Shown here one piece after another: positions 1 to 8,968 of a stretch of DNA of 64,000 nucleotides. The stretch spans positions 496,001 to 560,000 of the forward strand of contig FOCD01000001.1 in NCBI GenBank assembly GCA_900110015.1. Reading direction: 5' to 3'. Positions within the stretch are counted from its first letter, which is position 1, and each line of letters opens with the position of its first letter. The DNA comes from Terribacillus saccharophilus. GTDB taxonomy: Bacteria > Bacillota > Bacilli > Bacillales > Amphibacillaceae. Position numbers and translations under genes: made by a program. The notes under the pieces were generated by a model. It was not told the origin of the DNA, ran no database searches, and was given only the letters and a program-made list of their open reading frames with translations.

Positions 1-372
1 CCAGCACCGCTTCCGGATAAACCGGAATTGAAACCGCTCGAGCCAGGTGAGGTTACAGTTTATGATATGGTAGCCGCCTTGCAGCGTGTTTTTCGCAGAA
101 GAGAATGGAGTCAGCCGCTCGATACGAAAATCCAGCGTGCAGAAATTTTGCTGGAAGATCGAATGGGCGAAGTCCTGCATTCTATTAAAGCCAGAAAAGA
201 AGGGGTCGATTTCTTCGAATTATTCCCGGAACGGACGAAGCAGCACATTGTTGTTACCTTCATGGCTATATTGGAATTGATGAAAAAACAACAGATTTTC
301 TGCAAGCAAAAACAGCATTTTGATGAGTTAATCGTATTTGAAATGGGGATGCACGATGGAAGTACCGTATAA
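1..372 (+). CDS. scpA: segregation and condensation protein A, C-terminal part
   Basis: The reading frame is open from the first base of the window and stops at 370-372, so only about the last 123 residues are present. ScpA is the kleisin subunit that bridges the two heads of the SMC dimer and, with ScpB, forms the condensin that organises and segregates the chromosome. The visible part has the acidic/helical C-terminal winged-helix pattern ending in a segment rich in F, E and L (FFELFPERTKQHIVVTF), typical of the region that contacts the SMC head. It overlaps scpB by 17 bases, and the ScpA-ScpB pairing supports both calls. The N-terminal half lies outside the window. Confidence 0.93.
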   Translation, partial: PAPLPDKPELKPLEPGEVTVYDMVAALQRVFRRREWSQPLDTKIQRAEILLEDRMGEVLHSIKARKEGVDFFELFPERTKQHIVVTFMAILELMKKQQIFCKQKQHFDELIVFEMGMHDGSTV

Positions 373-928
373 CAGTATTCTGGAAGGGCTGTTGTTTGCA
401 GCCGGTGATGAAGGACTAACAAAGAAACAGCTTATGCATGCATTGGAATTAGGAGAAAAAGAAGTCGAAGAGGAATTGACCGCACTTAAGAAAGCCTACG
501 AATCACCAGACCGCGGCTTATCAATTATGGAAATGAAAGGTGCCTATCATCTGACCACAAAATCAGAGCATGCAGCTTATCATCGTAAATTGCTGGATTC
601 TCCACAAAACAGCAAGCTATCACAAGCGGCGCTTGAGACGTTGGCAATCATAGCATATAAGCAGCCAATCACCAGGATCGAGGTTGAGGAAGTGCGTGGT
701 GTTAAGAGCGAGAGGCCGATTCAGACACTTGTTGCCAGAGGCTTTATAGAAGAGAGCGGCCGCAAAGAAGGCATCGGCAGACCAATCTTATATGTTACAA
801 CACTTGCTTTCCTTGCTTATTTTGGTTTGCATACATTGGATGATCTGCCTCCTTTACCAGAAGGAACAGATGATCCCGAAGGAGCTGCAGATCTTTTCTT
901 CGAAGATTTTCCTGCCGAATCGGATTGA
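356..928 (+). CDS. scpB: segregation and condensation protein B
   Basis: The product has 190 residues, the family's usual size. ScpB dimerises and binds the kleisin ScpA within the SMC-ScpA-ScpB condensin complex. It contains two winged-helix domains; the hallmark stretch LSQAALETLAIIAYKQPITR followed by VRGV is clearly present in the second. An in-frame start 18 bases upstream exists, but ATG 356 follows a GGGGAT ribosome binding site at a good distance and matches the family start. It overlaps the end of scpA, so the two are probably translationally coupled. A stem-loop at 937-965 separates it from the next gene. Confidence 0.94.
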   Translation: MEVPYNSILEGLLFAAGDEGLTKKQLMHALELGEKEVEEELTALKKAYESPDRGLSIMEMKGAYHLTTKSEHAAYHRKLLDSPQNSKLSQAALETLAIIAYKQPITRIEVEEVRGVKSERPIQTLVARGFIEESGRKEGIGRPILYVTTLAFLAYFGLHTLDDLPPLPEGTDDPEGAADLFFEDFPAESD

Positions 929-979
929 CAAGATTCCCCTAGCTTAATGGGTACATATGCTAGGGCGAGGTGAGTGACT

Positions 980-1834
980 TTGAACAGCAGAAATTATCTG
1001 GAAGCATTGCTGGAATGGAGTAAGGCAATGGAAGAACATGCAGGAGAGGCTTCAATAGAGGAATGGGAACCAGATCTTCGTGAACTGCAGCATAACCTGC
1101 AGCAGACGCTATTATCTGAGGATACTATTGCACAGGAAGCTGTGTTGCAGCTTCGTCAGGATGCAGAGAGGGTAGCAGCCCGAGCAGAGCAGGCCAGCCG
1201 TCAGAATAGTGTTCGGTGGGGTCAGCACAGACTGCCGCCACTTCCTTACCGCTTTGACGCACTTGAGCCGCATATAAGCAGGGAAATCATGGAACTGCAT
1301 TACACCAAGCACCATCAATCTTATGTTGACGGACTGAATAAAGCAGAAGAGATGCTGTATGTGAATCGAGGGAACAAAACAAGCTCAGACTATAAGCATT
1401 ATTTAAGAGAGCAGTCTTTCCATGGTTCCGGTCATTTCCTTCACACAATTTTCTGGTACAATATGTCGCCTAATGGAGGCGGAGAACCTTCCGGACAGCT
1501 GGCACAGCAGATCCGAAAAGATTTTGGAAGTTTCCAGAGGTTCAAGGACATGTTCTCCAAGGCTGCAGACAGTGTCGAAGGAGTCGGCTGGGCTATTCTT
1601 GTTTGGGAACCGAGGTCGCATCACTTGGCTATACAGACAATTGAAAAGCATCAGTTTTTCAGTTTGGCAGATACAATTCCTTTATTAGTCTTAGACATGT
1701 GGGAACATGCTTATTATTTGCAATATAAAACAGAAAAGAAGCAGTACGTGGAAAACTGGTGGAACGTCGTCAATTGGGCGAATGTGACACAGAGATTTCA
1801 AACTGCTAAGCAAGTAAACTGGGCGCCATTCTAA
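980..1834 (+). CDS. sodF: Fe/Mn-type superoxide dismutase with N-terminal extension
   Basis: The C-terminal 200 residues are an iron/manganese superoxide dismutase: the helical hairpin LHYTKHHQSYVDGLN with a metal His, the second His in SFHGSGHFLHTIFWYNM, and the last Asp and His in DMWEHAYYLQY. The enzyme dismutates superoxide to hydrogen peroxide and oxygen. About 80 residues of charged helical sequence precede the domain, as in the B. subtilis SodF branch; typical SODs of about 200 residues lack this. TTG at 980 follows GAGGTGAG at normal spacing; GTG at 974 is too close to that site. No signal peptide is visible. Metal preference cannot be read from sequence alone. Confidence 0.85.
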   Translation: MNSRNYLEALLEWSKAMEEHAGEASIEEWEPDLRELQHNLQQTLLSEDTIAQEAVLQLRQDAERVAARAEQASRQNSVRWGQHRLPPLPYRFDALEPHISREIMELHYTKHHQSYVDGLNKAEEMLYVNRGNKTSSDYKHYLREQSFHGSGHFLHTIFWYNMSPNGGGEPSGQLAQQIRKDFGSFQRFKDMFSKAADSVEGVGWAILVWEPRSHHLAIQTIEKHQFFSLADTIPLLVLDMWEHAYYLQYKTEKKQYVENWWNVVNWANVTQRFQTAKQVNWAPF

Positions 1835-1874
1835 GTGAAAGACCCCTATCCATGTGGATAGGGGTCTTTCACTT
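1833..1874 (+). terminator. 20-bp perfect inverted repeat after sodF, probable terminator
   Basis: Arms 1833-1852 and 1855-1874 are perfectly complementary over 20 bases, and the left arm includes the last bases of the sodF stop codon. There is no T run after it on either strand (GTTCATAAGC follows), so its termination strength is uncertain. Confidence 0.6.
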
Positions 1875-1876
1875 GT

Positions 1877-1904
1877 TCATAAGCTTGTCTTCTGTGCATA
1901 CACT
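1877..1904 (+). promoter_or_regulatory. probable sigma-E promoter of dacB-spmA-spmB
   Basis: CATACACT at 1897-1904 is the consensus -10 of the mother-cell sigma factor SigE, and TCATAAG at 1877-1883 resembles its -35, with 13 bases between. It lies 31 bases before the dacB start. The dacB operon of B. subtilis is SigE-dependent, which fits. Confidence 0.6.
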
Positions 1905-1935
1905 GATGATAGATGACTAAGGGAGGGTTTGAAAC

Positions 1936-2991
1936 ATGTTCAAGCGCGTTCTGGTTGTAATGATTGCTATAATCCTCTGTGCGATGCTCCTGCCAGGGCA
2001 AGCGGCCGCCAAACCTGGAGTATCTGCAGATGCTGCCATCTTGATGGAGCTTTCTACTGGCAGGATTTTATATGAAAAAAACGCATCTGACCCTAAAAGG
2101 ATCGCCAGTATCACAAAAATCATGACCGCTATTATCGCTATCGAATCAGGCAAGATGGATGAAGAAGTCCATGTTAGTAAAAATGCAGTATACACAGAGG
2201 GCTCCTCCATTTATCTGGAGGAAGGAGAGGAAATACCGTTGAAAGATCTTGTGTATGGGCTAATGCTTCGATCCGGTAATGACGCAGCCGTAGCAATAGC
2301 AGAGCATGTGGGCGGCAGTGAAGAAGGATTTACCCATTTGATGAACGAGAAAGCGGCATGGCTTGGCATGCAGAATTCTCATTTTGACAATCCGCACGGT
2401 CTGGATACTGAAACACATCAAAGCTCCGCATATGACATGGCTTTATTAACAAAGTATAGCATGCAAAATGAGACTTTCCGTAAGATTAGCGGGACTAAAA
2501 CATACAAAGCTGATTCCAAGATGTATGCCTGGGGAAATAAAAATAAGATGCTAACACGTTACTATGATTACTCTACCGGCGGTAAGACGGGCTATACGAA
2601 AAAGGCGGGCCGGACACTTGTGAGTACTGCAGAAAAAGATGGGATGGAGCTGGTCGTCGTCACGATAAACGACCCGGACGACTGGCGGGATCATATGAAT
2701 CTCTTTGAATGGGGATTCGAGGAATATGAGCTTACCAAGCTGAAACAGTCTGAGACAGGCACGTCTCTTATCTACCCGCTTTCCGAACAGGAAAAGAAAC
2801 AGGCGCATACAATGACACAGCTCCTGAACCAGGACAAGCAAAAGGAAAACCAGCAGATTGGTTCAGATGTTTATTATTTGAACGAAAAAAAAATCGGTAC
2901 AGTGCCTATTTTCGCAGTACCGCAGACACCGACGCTAGCTGGTTCGACAAAACAACTCTTTGATGATCTGGCTGGTGTCCGCTTATGGTGA
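1936..2991 (+). CDS. dacB: sporulation D-alanyl-D-alanine carboxypeptidase (PBP5*)
   Basis: The product has 351 residues and an N-terminal signal peptide (hydrophobic residues 4-20, cleavage near AAAKP). It is a class C penicillin-binding protein that removes the terminal D-alanine from stem peptides and so limits cross-linking of the spore cortex. The three active-site motifs are present: SITK near residue 58, SGN in LRSGNDAAVA, and KTG in STGGKTGYTK. It is somewhat shorter than the B. subtilis protein (382) because the C-terminal part is reduced. It overlaps spmA by seven bases; the dacB-spmA-spmB order favours DacB over the related DacF. A sigma-E type promoter precedes it. Confidence 0.92.
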   Translation: MFKRVLVVMIAIILCAMLLPGQAAAKPGVSADAAILMELSTGRILYEKNASDPKRIASITKIMTAIIAIESGKMDEEVHVSKNAVYTEGSSIYLEEGEEIPLKDLVYGLMLRSGNDAAVAIAEHVGGSEEGFTHLMNEKAAWLGMQNSHFDNPHGLDTETHQSSAYDMALLTKYSMQNETFRKISGTKTYKADSKMYAWGNKNKMLTRYYDYSTGGKTGYTKKAGRTLVSTAEKDGMELVVVTINDPDDWRDHMNLFEWGFEEYELTKLKQSETGTSLIYPLSEQEKKQAHTMTQLLNQDKQKENQQIGSDVYYLNEKKIGTVPIFAVPQTPTLAGSTKQLFDDLAGVRLW

Positions 2992-3578
2992 ACTATATAT
3001 GGGCAATCATGGCGATCGGCGGCATTATTTATGCCATGATCAATGGCACGATGGATGAAGTAAATAAAGCCATCTTCAAAAGTGCAGATGATGCAGTTGT
3101 GCTTGCTATCAGTTTGATTAGTGTGATGGTATTTTGGCTCGGAATTACGAAAATAGCAGAAGCCGCCGGACTTTTAAAAGGTCTAGTGCGGCTGGCCAAG
3201 CCATTTATTGCCAGATTATTTCCGGACATCCCGAAGGATCATCCGGCAATGGGATATATATTGTCCAACTTGACTGCCAATTTCTTTGGTTTAGGAAACG
3301 CTGCGACGCCTATGGGAATTAAGGCAATGGAAGAGATGAAAAAACTAAGCGGCAGTCCGAAAGCAAGCCGTTCGATGATTACCTTCCTTGCTATCAACAC
3401 TTCAAGCTTAACGCTTATTCCTACAACAGTGCTTGCTGTTCGGATGAAATATGATTCACATTCACCCACCGAAATTGTCAGCGCTACCTTATTGGCTTCC
3501 ATCATCTCTTTCATCGGAGCCATTCTGATTGATCGGCTCTTTTACGAAATCAGGCGACGGAAGGAGCGTCAAGTATGA
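2985..3578 (+). CDS. spmA: spore maturation protein A
   Basis: SpmA (197 residues) is an integral membrane protein with several hydrophobic segments and the nucleoside-recognition/Gate domain motif (LSNLTANFFGLGNAATPMG). With SpmB it is required for proper dehydration of the spore core; mutants make wetter, less heat-resistant spores. ATG 2985 begins inside the end of dacB, and its stop overlaps the spmB start by four bases, so the three genes form one translationally coupled mother-cell operon. The molecular activity of the SpmAB pair is not established. Confidence 0.94.
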   Translation: MVNYIWAIMAIGGIIYAMINGTMDEVNKAIFKSADDAVVLAISLISVMVFWLGITKIAEAAGLLKGLVRLAKPFIARLFPDIPKDHPAMGYILSNLTANFFGLGNAATPMGIKAMEEMKKLSGSPKASRSMITFLAINTSSLTLIPTTVLAVRMKYDSHSPTEIVSATLLASIISFIGAILIDRLFYEIRRRKERQV

Positions 3579-4108
3579 GTCTGCTTTCGACTGCAAGCAT
3601 GTGGATCATTCCTTGTCTAATTCTTGTAGTACTAGTTATCGCGACTGCTAAACGACTGCCAACATATGAACTGTTTGTAGATGGCGGCAAGGAAGGCATC
3701 GGTCTGGCTATCTCGATACTGCCTTTTCTGCTCGGAATGCTTGTCTCGATTGCGATTCTTCGGGCTTCCGGTGCATTAGATGCTATTATCGGTCTGATTA
3801 CACCTTTTTTGAGTTTTATCGGTATGCCTGCTGATATTGTCCCGCTGGCACTTGTAAGGCCGATCAGCGGAACAGCCGCACTTGGAATGACAACAGAGCT
3901 GATTGCGACCCATGGCCCAGACTCTTTCATTGGCAGACTGGCTTCTGTTCTTCAAGGGAGTACCGATACGACTTTTTATGTGCTTACTGTATATTTTGGT
4001 GCTGTCGGTATACGTAAGATGGGAGATGCATTAAAAGTTGGACTGTTAGCTGATGTTATTGGTATAATGGCTTCAATAATAGTAGTAACGATTATATTCG
4101 GAGCATGA
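3575..4108 (+). CDS. spmB: spore maturation protein B
   Basis: SpmB has 177 residues, is hydrophobic with four to five membrane segments, and carries the second Gate-type domain with conserved RPISGTAALGM and DTTFYVLTVYFGAVG blocks. It acts with SpmA in spore core dehydration. The start ATG overlaps the spmA stop (ATGA) and follows AAGGAG. A stem-loop with a T-rich tail lies directly after the gene, so this is the end of the dacB operon. Confidence 0.94.
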   Translation: MSLLSTASMWIIPCLILVVLVIATAKRLPTYELFVDGGKEGIGLAISILPFLLGMLVSIAILRASGALDAIIGLITPFLSFIGMPADIVPLALVRPISGTAALGMTTELIATHGPDSFIGRLASVLQGSTDTTFYVLTVYFGAVGIRKMGDALKVGLLADVIGIMASIIVVTIIFGA

Positions 4109-4143
4109 GAGGCGTTGACAACCGTTAACGCTCTTTCTTTTGT
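4107..4143 (+). terminator. terminator after spmB
   Basis: AGAG(G)CGTT pairs with AACGCTCT (one bulged G) around a 10-base loop, followed by the T-rich CTTTCTTTTGTT. It is a moderate intrinsic terminator between spmB and rluB. Confidence 0.55.
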
Positions 4144-4172
4144 TCCTAATGATAAAAAGTGAGGATCAGTAA

Positions 4173-4913
4173 ATGGATAAACAAGCAGAACGCCTGCAGA
4201 AAGTAATTGCACACAGTGGTATTACATCAAGAAGAAAAGCCGAGACAATGATTTTGGAAGGAAAAGTAAAAGTTAATGGTAAGGTTGTAAAGGAACTTGG
4301 TATTAAAGTAACAGATAGAGACACCGTTGAGGTAAATGGTATACCGCTTGAAAAGGAAAAGTCCGTCTATTATATGCTTTACAAACCCCGCGGCGTCATT
4401 TCAAGTGTGCAGGATGAGAAAGACCGGAAAGTTGTGCTCGATATGATGCCAGATGTATTGGAGAGAGTTTATCCGATTGGCCGTCTGGATTATGACACAT
4501 CAGGTTTACTGCTTTTGACGAATGACGGAGAGTTTGCCAACATGCTCATGCATCCTAGTCAGAAGATCGACAAAGTGTATGTTGCCAAAGTCAAAGGCAT
4601 ACCTTCCCCGGAAGAACTGAAACAACTGAAACGAGGTATTATGATTGACGGGCATAAATGCAAAGCTGTTTATGCAAAGCTGATGAGCGCTGACAGAAAG
4701 AAGAATACGAGCCTTGTTCAAATTATCCTACATGAAGGTCGTAACCGTCAGGTGAGGAAAATGATGGAGAAAATTCAATTCCCAGTTCAGAAATTAAAGC
4801 GCGAAAGATACGGTTTCTTAACACTTGAAGGGCTTCAGCCAGGTGCATATCGTAAGCTGACTCCTGAAGAAGTACATCGCATTAAACAGGAATACAAAGA
4901 AAATCGTAAATAA
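4173..4913 (+). CDS. rluB: 23S rRNA pseudouridine synthase B
   Basis: The 246-residue protein has an N-terminal S4 RNA-binding domain (residues 5-60, RLQKVIAHSGITSRRKAE) and a RsuA/RluB-type catalytic domain. The catalytic aspartate lies in GRLDYDTSGLLLLTNDG. It isomerises a uridine of 23S rRNA in the peptidyl-transferase region to pseudouridine. The exact target position is taken from the family. It lies directly upstream of resA as in B. subtilis. Confidence 0.92.
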   Translation: MDKQAERLQKVIAHSGITSRRKAETMILEGKVKVNGKVVKELGIKVTDRDTVEVNGIPLEKEKSVYYMLYKPRGVISSVQDEKDRKVVLDMMPDVLERVYPIGRLDYDTSGLLLLTNDGEFANMLMHPSQKIDKVYVAKVKGIPSPEELKQLKRGIMIDGHKCKAVYAKLMSADRKKNTSLVQIILHEGRNRQVRKMMEKIQFPVQKLKRERYGFLTLEGLQPGAYRKLTPEEVHRIKQEYKENRK

Positions 4914-4923
4914 TTTGTCAAAA

Positions 4924-4949
4924 TTGGCAGCCCGCCGACATGCTATACT
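4924..4949 (+). promoter_or_regulatory. putative resA promoter, extended -10
   Basis: TGCTATACT at 4941-4949 is an extended -10 element 21 bases before the resA start. A TTGGCA lies at 4924-4929 but with only 14 bases of spacing, so the -35 is poor, which suits an activator-dependent promoter. ResD control is known for this operon in B. subtilis; no ResD site was identified here. Confidence 0.4.
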
Positions 4950-4969
4950 TGGCAAAGAGGTGAAGATAC

Positions 4970-5503
4970 GTGACACCTATTCGTAAACGGCGTTTCATTG
5001 TACGCCTGACTGTGCTTGCCATACTGGCTTGCCTTGTTTTAATAGCATGCTGGCAGCTATTAGGAGGAGGAAAAGCGTCAAAAGTGGAAGCAGGTCAACA
5101 GGCTCCTGATTTCATGCTGACGGATATACAGACGGGTCAAGAATTCAAGCTATCTGAAAAGCAAGGCAAAGGTGTTTTAGTCAATTTTTGGGCAACCTAT
5201 TGCGAGCCTTGCAAGCAGGAAATGCCTTTGTTCGAAAAGGCATCTCATACATATGAAAATAAAGATGTAATTTTTGCTGCAGTCAATGTAGACGAAAGCA
5301 GCGTTGTCATTGAGCGGTTCCTAGATCTGTATAATTTGTCCTTTCCGATCTTATTGGATAATGGACAAGTCATGGAAGCATATGGAGTAGATGCCTTACC
5401 GGCTACGTTTTTCATCTCCCCTGACGGAACAGTTAACAGGACTGTCTATGGGCCGTTAGAGACGGAGCGGCTGGAAGAATATTTAGATGAGATTGTGCCT
5501 TGA
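4970..5503 (+). CDS. resA: thiol-disulfide oxidoreductase for cytochrome c maturation
   Basis: The 177-residue protein has one N-terminal membrane anchor (residues 10-31) and an extracytoplasmic thioredoxin fold with active site C78-E-P-C81, the exact ResA signature (WATYCEPCKQEM). It reduces the disulfide of the CXXCH motif in apocytochrome c so that heme can be attached by ResB-ResC. The start is GTG 4970, six bases after AGAGGTGA. It begins the resABCDE cluster, and resB starts just after its stop. Confidence 0.94.
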   Translation: MTPIRKRRFIVRLTVLAILACLVLIACWQLLGGGKASKVEAGQQAPDFMLTDIQTGQEFKLSEKQGKGVLVNFWATYCEPCKQEMPLFEKASHTYENKDVIFAAVNVDESSVVIERFLDLYNLSFPILLDNGQVMEAYGVDALPATFFISPDGTVNRTVYGPLETERLEEYLDEIVP

Positions 5504-5520
5504 GAAAAGAGGCGATGTAT

Positions 5521-7068
5521 TTGCAGAAATGTTCTAGTTGTAAGCATGAAAACAATCTGGATAGCGAAGAATGCCAGCAATGCGGTAGTACTTTAAAGGG
5601 AAAACTGGATATGCGCTATGAAGGAGCCCACCGGCGTTCCCAGCAGCGTAACCAGACGCTAATTGATAAGGTATGGCGGTTTTTCGCTTCTGTGCGAAAC
5701 GGTATGTATATTTTACTGTTGACAGTGCTTGCAACGGCGCTTGGCACCATTCTTCCGCAGCAGATATACATTCCTATTGGAAGACTGCCTCAGGAGTTTT
5801 ACAAATCAGAATATGGTGTGTTTGGAAGTCTGTATCATAACTTAGGTTTTGATCAGCTGTACAGCTCATGGTGGTATATGACGCTGCTCGGTTTGCTTGG
5901 TGCCAGTATCTTAATAGCCAGCATTGATCGGTTTTTCCCTTTGTACCGTGCATTGAAGCTGCAGCCAGTGAAACGCAAGGAGCATTTTCTTAGACGTCAG
6001 CTGTACGTTCGAAATAAGGAAATAAGTGATCCTGAGCGTTTGTTGAGCCATATAGGAGGTAAGCGTTATCGTATTCGTCAAGATGGCGATACCTATCTGG
6101 CGGAAAAAAACAGGTTTGCCCGATGGGGACCTTATGTGAATCATATCGGACTCCTTCTTGTTCTGCTGGCGGCATTTCTTCGTCTGTTTTCTTTCTTTTA
6201 TCAAGATGAATTTGTATGGATAAGAGACGGTGAGACAGCGGTCGTACCTGATACCAATCAATCACTGTTTATAAAGAATAAACAATTCAGTGTAGATACA
6301 TATGATGTGGACGACCCGAAGTTCGAAGCAGCTATTGAACAAGAAGGTAGGACGATACCGAAAAGCTTTTCAACAGACATCATCGTCTACGAAGCTGAGA
6401 ATCATATAGCTGGTGATACACCTGATTTGAAGGTATTGAAACAAATGCAGGTGTCGGTCAATCATCCTGTCAAAGCAGCCGGGTTTACAATCTATCAGTC
6501 AGGCTATCAGCTCAATGAGTTCAGCGGTTTGACTCTCCGCGCTGAAAATGAGGATGGTATAACAGCTGATTTTCAAGTCGATACCGAAGACCCCAAAGTG
6601 GAGTATGAACTTGCTAACGGGCTTCATGCAAAGTTAGTTGATTACTATCCAGATTATCAATTAAACGGTGATACTATTATCACCGCAACGAAATACCCTC
6701 GTAATCCCGCATTCGTCTTTGATATTTCAGAGGGTGATATGACGGAAAGACTCTTCATCTCAATAGATGAGGTTGTTTCGGAAACGGGGTCGAACAAATA
6801 CAACATAAAAGCAGTCGATTATGATACGCACAATGTGACTGGTTTATCAGTGAAACGTGATCTGACATTACCAGTATTCCTGCTCGGAGGTCTAATTTTC
6901 ATGATGGGCCTCATCCAAGGACTTTATTGGCAGCATCGCAGAATATGGCTCCATAGGCAAGCTGATGGCACCTATCTGATTGCAGGACATACGAATAAGC
7001 ATGCTTCCTCCTTTGAAAGAGAAATGGATCGTATCTTAGACGTGTACGATAAAAGGGAGAGGGGCTAA
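5521..7068 (+). CDS. resB: cytochrome c biogenesis protein ResB
   Basis: ResB (about 515 residues) belongs to the Ccs1 family and, with ResC, exports heme and ligates it to apocytochrome c outside the membrane. Membrane segments are visible near FASVRNGMYILLLTVLATALG, WWYMTLLGLLGASILIA and YVNHIGLLLVLLAAFLRLF, plus one at the C terminus. A large extracytoplasmic domain lies before the last segment. The N terminus carries a zinc-ribbon-like CSSC and CQQC pair. TTG 5521 is best placed behind AAGAGG; ATG 5515 is an alternative. It overlaps resC by one base. Confidence 0.92.
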   Translation: MQKCSSCKHENNLDSEECQQCGSTLKGKLDMRYEGAHRRSQQRNQTLIDKVWRFFASVRNGMYILLLTVLATALGTILPQQIYIPIGRLPQEFYKSEYGVFGSLYHNLGFDQLYSSWWYMTLLGLLGASILIASIDRFFPLYRALKLQPVKRKEHFLRRQLYVRNKEISDPERLLSHIGGKRYRIRQDGDTYLAEKNRFARWGPYVNHIGLLLVLLAAFLRLFSFFYQDEFVWIRDGETAVVPDTNQSLFIKNKQFSVDTYDVDDPKFEAAIEQEGRTIPKSFSTDIIVYEAENHIAGDTPDLKVLKQMQVSVNHPVKAAGFTIYQSGYQLNEFSGLTLRAENEDGITADFQVDTEDPKVEYELANGLHAKLVDYYPDYQLNGDTIITATKYPRNPAFVFDISEGDMTERLFISIDEVVSETGSNKYNIKAVDYDTHNVTGLSVKRDLTLPVFLLGGLIFMMGLIQGLYWQHRRIWLHRQADGTYLIAGHTNKHASSFEREMDRILDVYDKRERG

Positions 7069-8225
7069 TGGAAAAGTTATCGATCCTAAGCGGACATTTG
7101 CTGGAAGCCGCGTTTATCACTTACTTGCTTGGTATCATTTTATTCACATGGTCAGCAGCCAAACAGAGACATGGTCTCACTGAGCGAATTGCCTGGGGAG
7201 TCACTGCTGCCGGATGGATCGCACAGCTAGGCTTTTTCATCCTTCGATGGGTGTACAGCGGACATGCGCCAGTAAGCAATTTATTCGAATTCATGACCTT
7301 CTTTGGCATGATGCTCATATTAGTGCTGCTGATTATGTATCGGTTCTATCGCTATCCGCTTTTAGCGGTAATGGCATTGGTAATCAGCATTCTGATCATT
7401 GGCTGTGCTGCCATGTTTCCGCGTGAGGTAGCACCGCTAGTACCTTCTCTGCAAAGTCATTGGCTGTATATTCATGTAACAACGGCTGCACTTGGAGAAG
7501 CAGTACTTGCTGTCAGCTTTTTCGCAGGTTTTCTTTATATTCTGCATGAAACGGATCAAGAGAAACAGCATAAGAGGGTGTGGCTCATTGAAGCTATAAT
7601 CGTTCTTATCTTATCGGTTGCAGGGTATATGCTGCTCGCTATTTCTTTCCGAACTTTCGGATATACTGCCAGTGTGATGACAGCAGATGCAAGCATCATC
7701 TATCAGCTGCCGCCTGTCTTTGTTCCGAGTGATATGGTATCTTCACCATTTCCGTTTGGGATATCTGTTCCGGATTGGATGCGTGGTGAAAATGCGGCAC
7801 TGAAGCTTAATACAATCTTCTTATCCTTGCTTTCAGGCTGTGTATTGTATATTTTAATTCGTTTCTTCACAAGAAAAAGGATTGGAGCAGCACTGCAGCC
7901 TCTAGTGCGAAGAATGCCAAAAGATATGCTGGATGACATCGGCTATCGTTCTGTTGCAGTCGGTTTTCCTATCTTCACACTTGGTGCCTTAATATTCGCG
8001 ATGATATGGGCCCAGCAGGCATGGGATCGCTTCTGGGGCTGGGACCCGAAGGAAGTATGGGCGCTGATCACTTGGCTTTTCTATGCTGCTTATTTACATA
8101 TACGTATGCTGAAAGGCTGGCAAGGAATTCGATCCGCTTGGCTTGCAGTTATCGGCTTTTGTATCATTATGTTCAATTTGCTGGCAGTAAACTTGCTTAT
8201 CGTAGGTTTACACGCGTATGCTTAA
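7068..8225 (+). CDS. resC: cytochrome c biogenesis protein ResC (CcsA/CcmC family)
   Basis: This polytopic membrane protein of 385 residues has the tryptophan-rich heme-binding WWD motif (QQAWDRFWGWDPKEVWALITWL), diagnostic for heme-handling proteins of the CcsA/CcmC family. It forms the heme channel and ligase with ResB. Start ATG 7068 shares a base with the resB stop. Its presence implies that the cell makes c-type cytochromes, although the qcr genes are missing from their usual place further along this window. Confidence 0.94.
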   Translation: MEKLSILSGHLLEAAFITYLLGIILFTWSAAKQRHGLTERIAWGVTAAGWIAQLGFFILRWVYSGHAPVSNLFEFMTFFGMMLILVLLIMYRFYRYPLLAVMALVISILIIGCAAMFPREVAPLVPSLQSHWLYIHVTTAALGEAVLAVSFFAGFLYILHETDQEKQHKRVWLIEAIIVLILSVAGYMLLAISFRTFGYTASVMTADASIIYQLPPVFVPSDMVSSPFPFGISVPDWMRGENAALKLNTIFLSLLSGCVLYILIRFFTRKRIGAALQPLVRRMPKDMLDDIGYRSVAVGFPIFTLGALIFAMIWAQQAWDRFWGWDPKEVWALITWLFYAAYLHIRMLKGWQGIRSAWLAVIGFCIIMFNLLAVNLLIVGLHAYA

Positions 8226-8251
8226 CCTAAAAAGAGAAAAGGGGAAGGACC

Positions 8252-8968
8252 ATGGAAACAGAAGCACATATTCTTGTAGTAGACGATGAAGAAAGAATCC
8301 GCAGACTCGTGCGCATGTATCTGGAGAAAGAAGGTTACACGCTCGATGAAGCTGCTGACGGAGACCAGGGACTTCAAATGGCAAACGAAACAGACTATGA
8401 TGTTATTTTGCTGGATGTAATGATGCCTGGCAAGGACGGAATCGAAGTTTGTCAGGAAATCCGCAAGGAAAAGGGAACACCAATTATCATGCTGACAGCT
8501 AAAGGGGAAGAAGCTGACCGAGTGGAGGGCTTCGAAGTCGGTGCGGATGATTATATTGTGAAACCTTTCAGTCCTCGTGAAGTCGTTTTACGCGTTAAAG
8601 CATTATTACGACGATCTTCGACGACTAAATACTTGCATACTGATGCAAAAGCGAAGGATTTACTTGTGTTCTCTCACCTTACTATCGATAAAGATGCCCA
8701 CCGGGTGACAGCGGATAATCAGGAAGTAACATTGACACCAAAGGAATATGAATTGCTGCACTTCCTCGCTTCGACACCAGATAAAGTGTATGGAAGAGAA
8801 GAGCTGCTGAAGCAGGTTTGGAAATATGAATTTTTCGGAGATTTGCGTACAGTAGATACTCATGTAAAAAGATTACGGGAAAAATTGAGCAAGGTTTCTG
8901 AAGAAGCAGCTAGCATGATTGTGACAGTGTGGGGTGTCGGATACAAATTCGAAGCGGATAAAAGCTGA
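8252..8968 (+). CDS. resD: response regulator ResD
   Basis: The 238-residue response regulator has a receiver domain with acidic pocket D11/D12, phosphoacceptor D55 (ILLDVMMPGKDG) and the conserved K of IVKPF, then an OmpR/PhoB winged-helix DNA-binding domain (from about 140, TLTPKEYELLHFLA). ResD activates genes for cytochrome maturation, aerobic respiration and nitrate or nitrite use when oxygen is low. It follows a good AAAGGGGAAGG binding site and overlaps resE by one base. Confidence 0.95.
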   Translation: METEAHILVVDDEERIRRLVRMYLEKEGYTLDEAADGDQGLQMANETDYDVILLDVMMPGKDGIEVCQEIRKEKGTPIIMLTAKGEEADRVEGFEVGADDYIVKPFSPREVVLRVKALLRRSSTTKYLHTDAKAKDLLVFSHLTIDKDAHRVTADNQEVTLTPKEYELLHFLASTPDKVYGREELLKQVWKYEFFGDLRTVDTHVKRLREKLSKVSEEAASMIVTVWGVGYKFEADKS

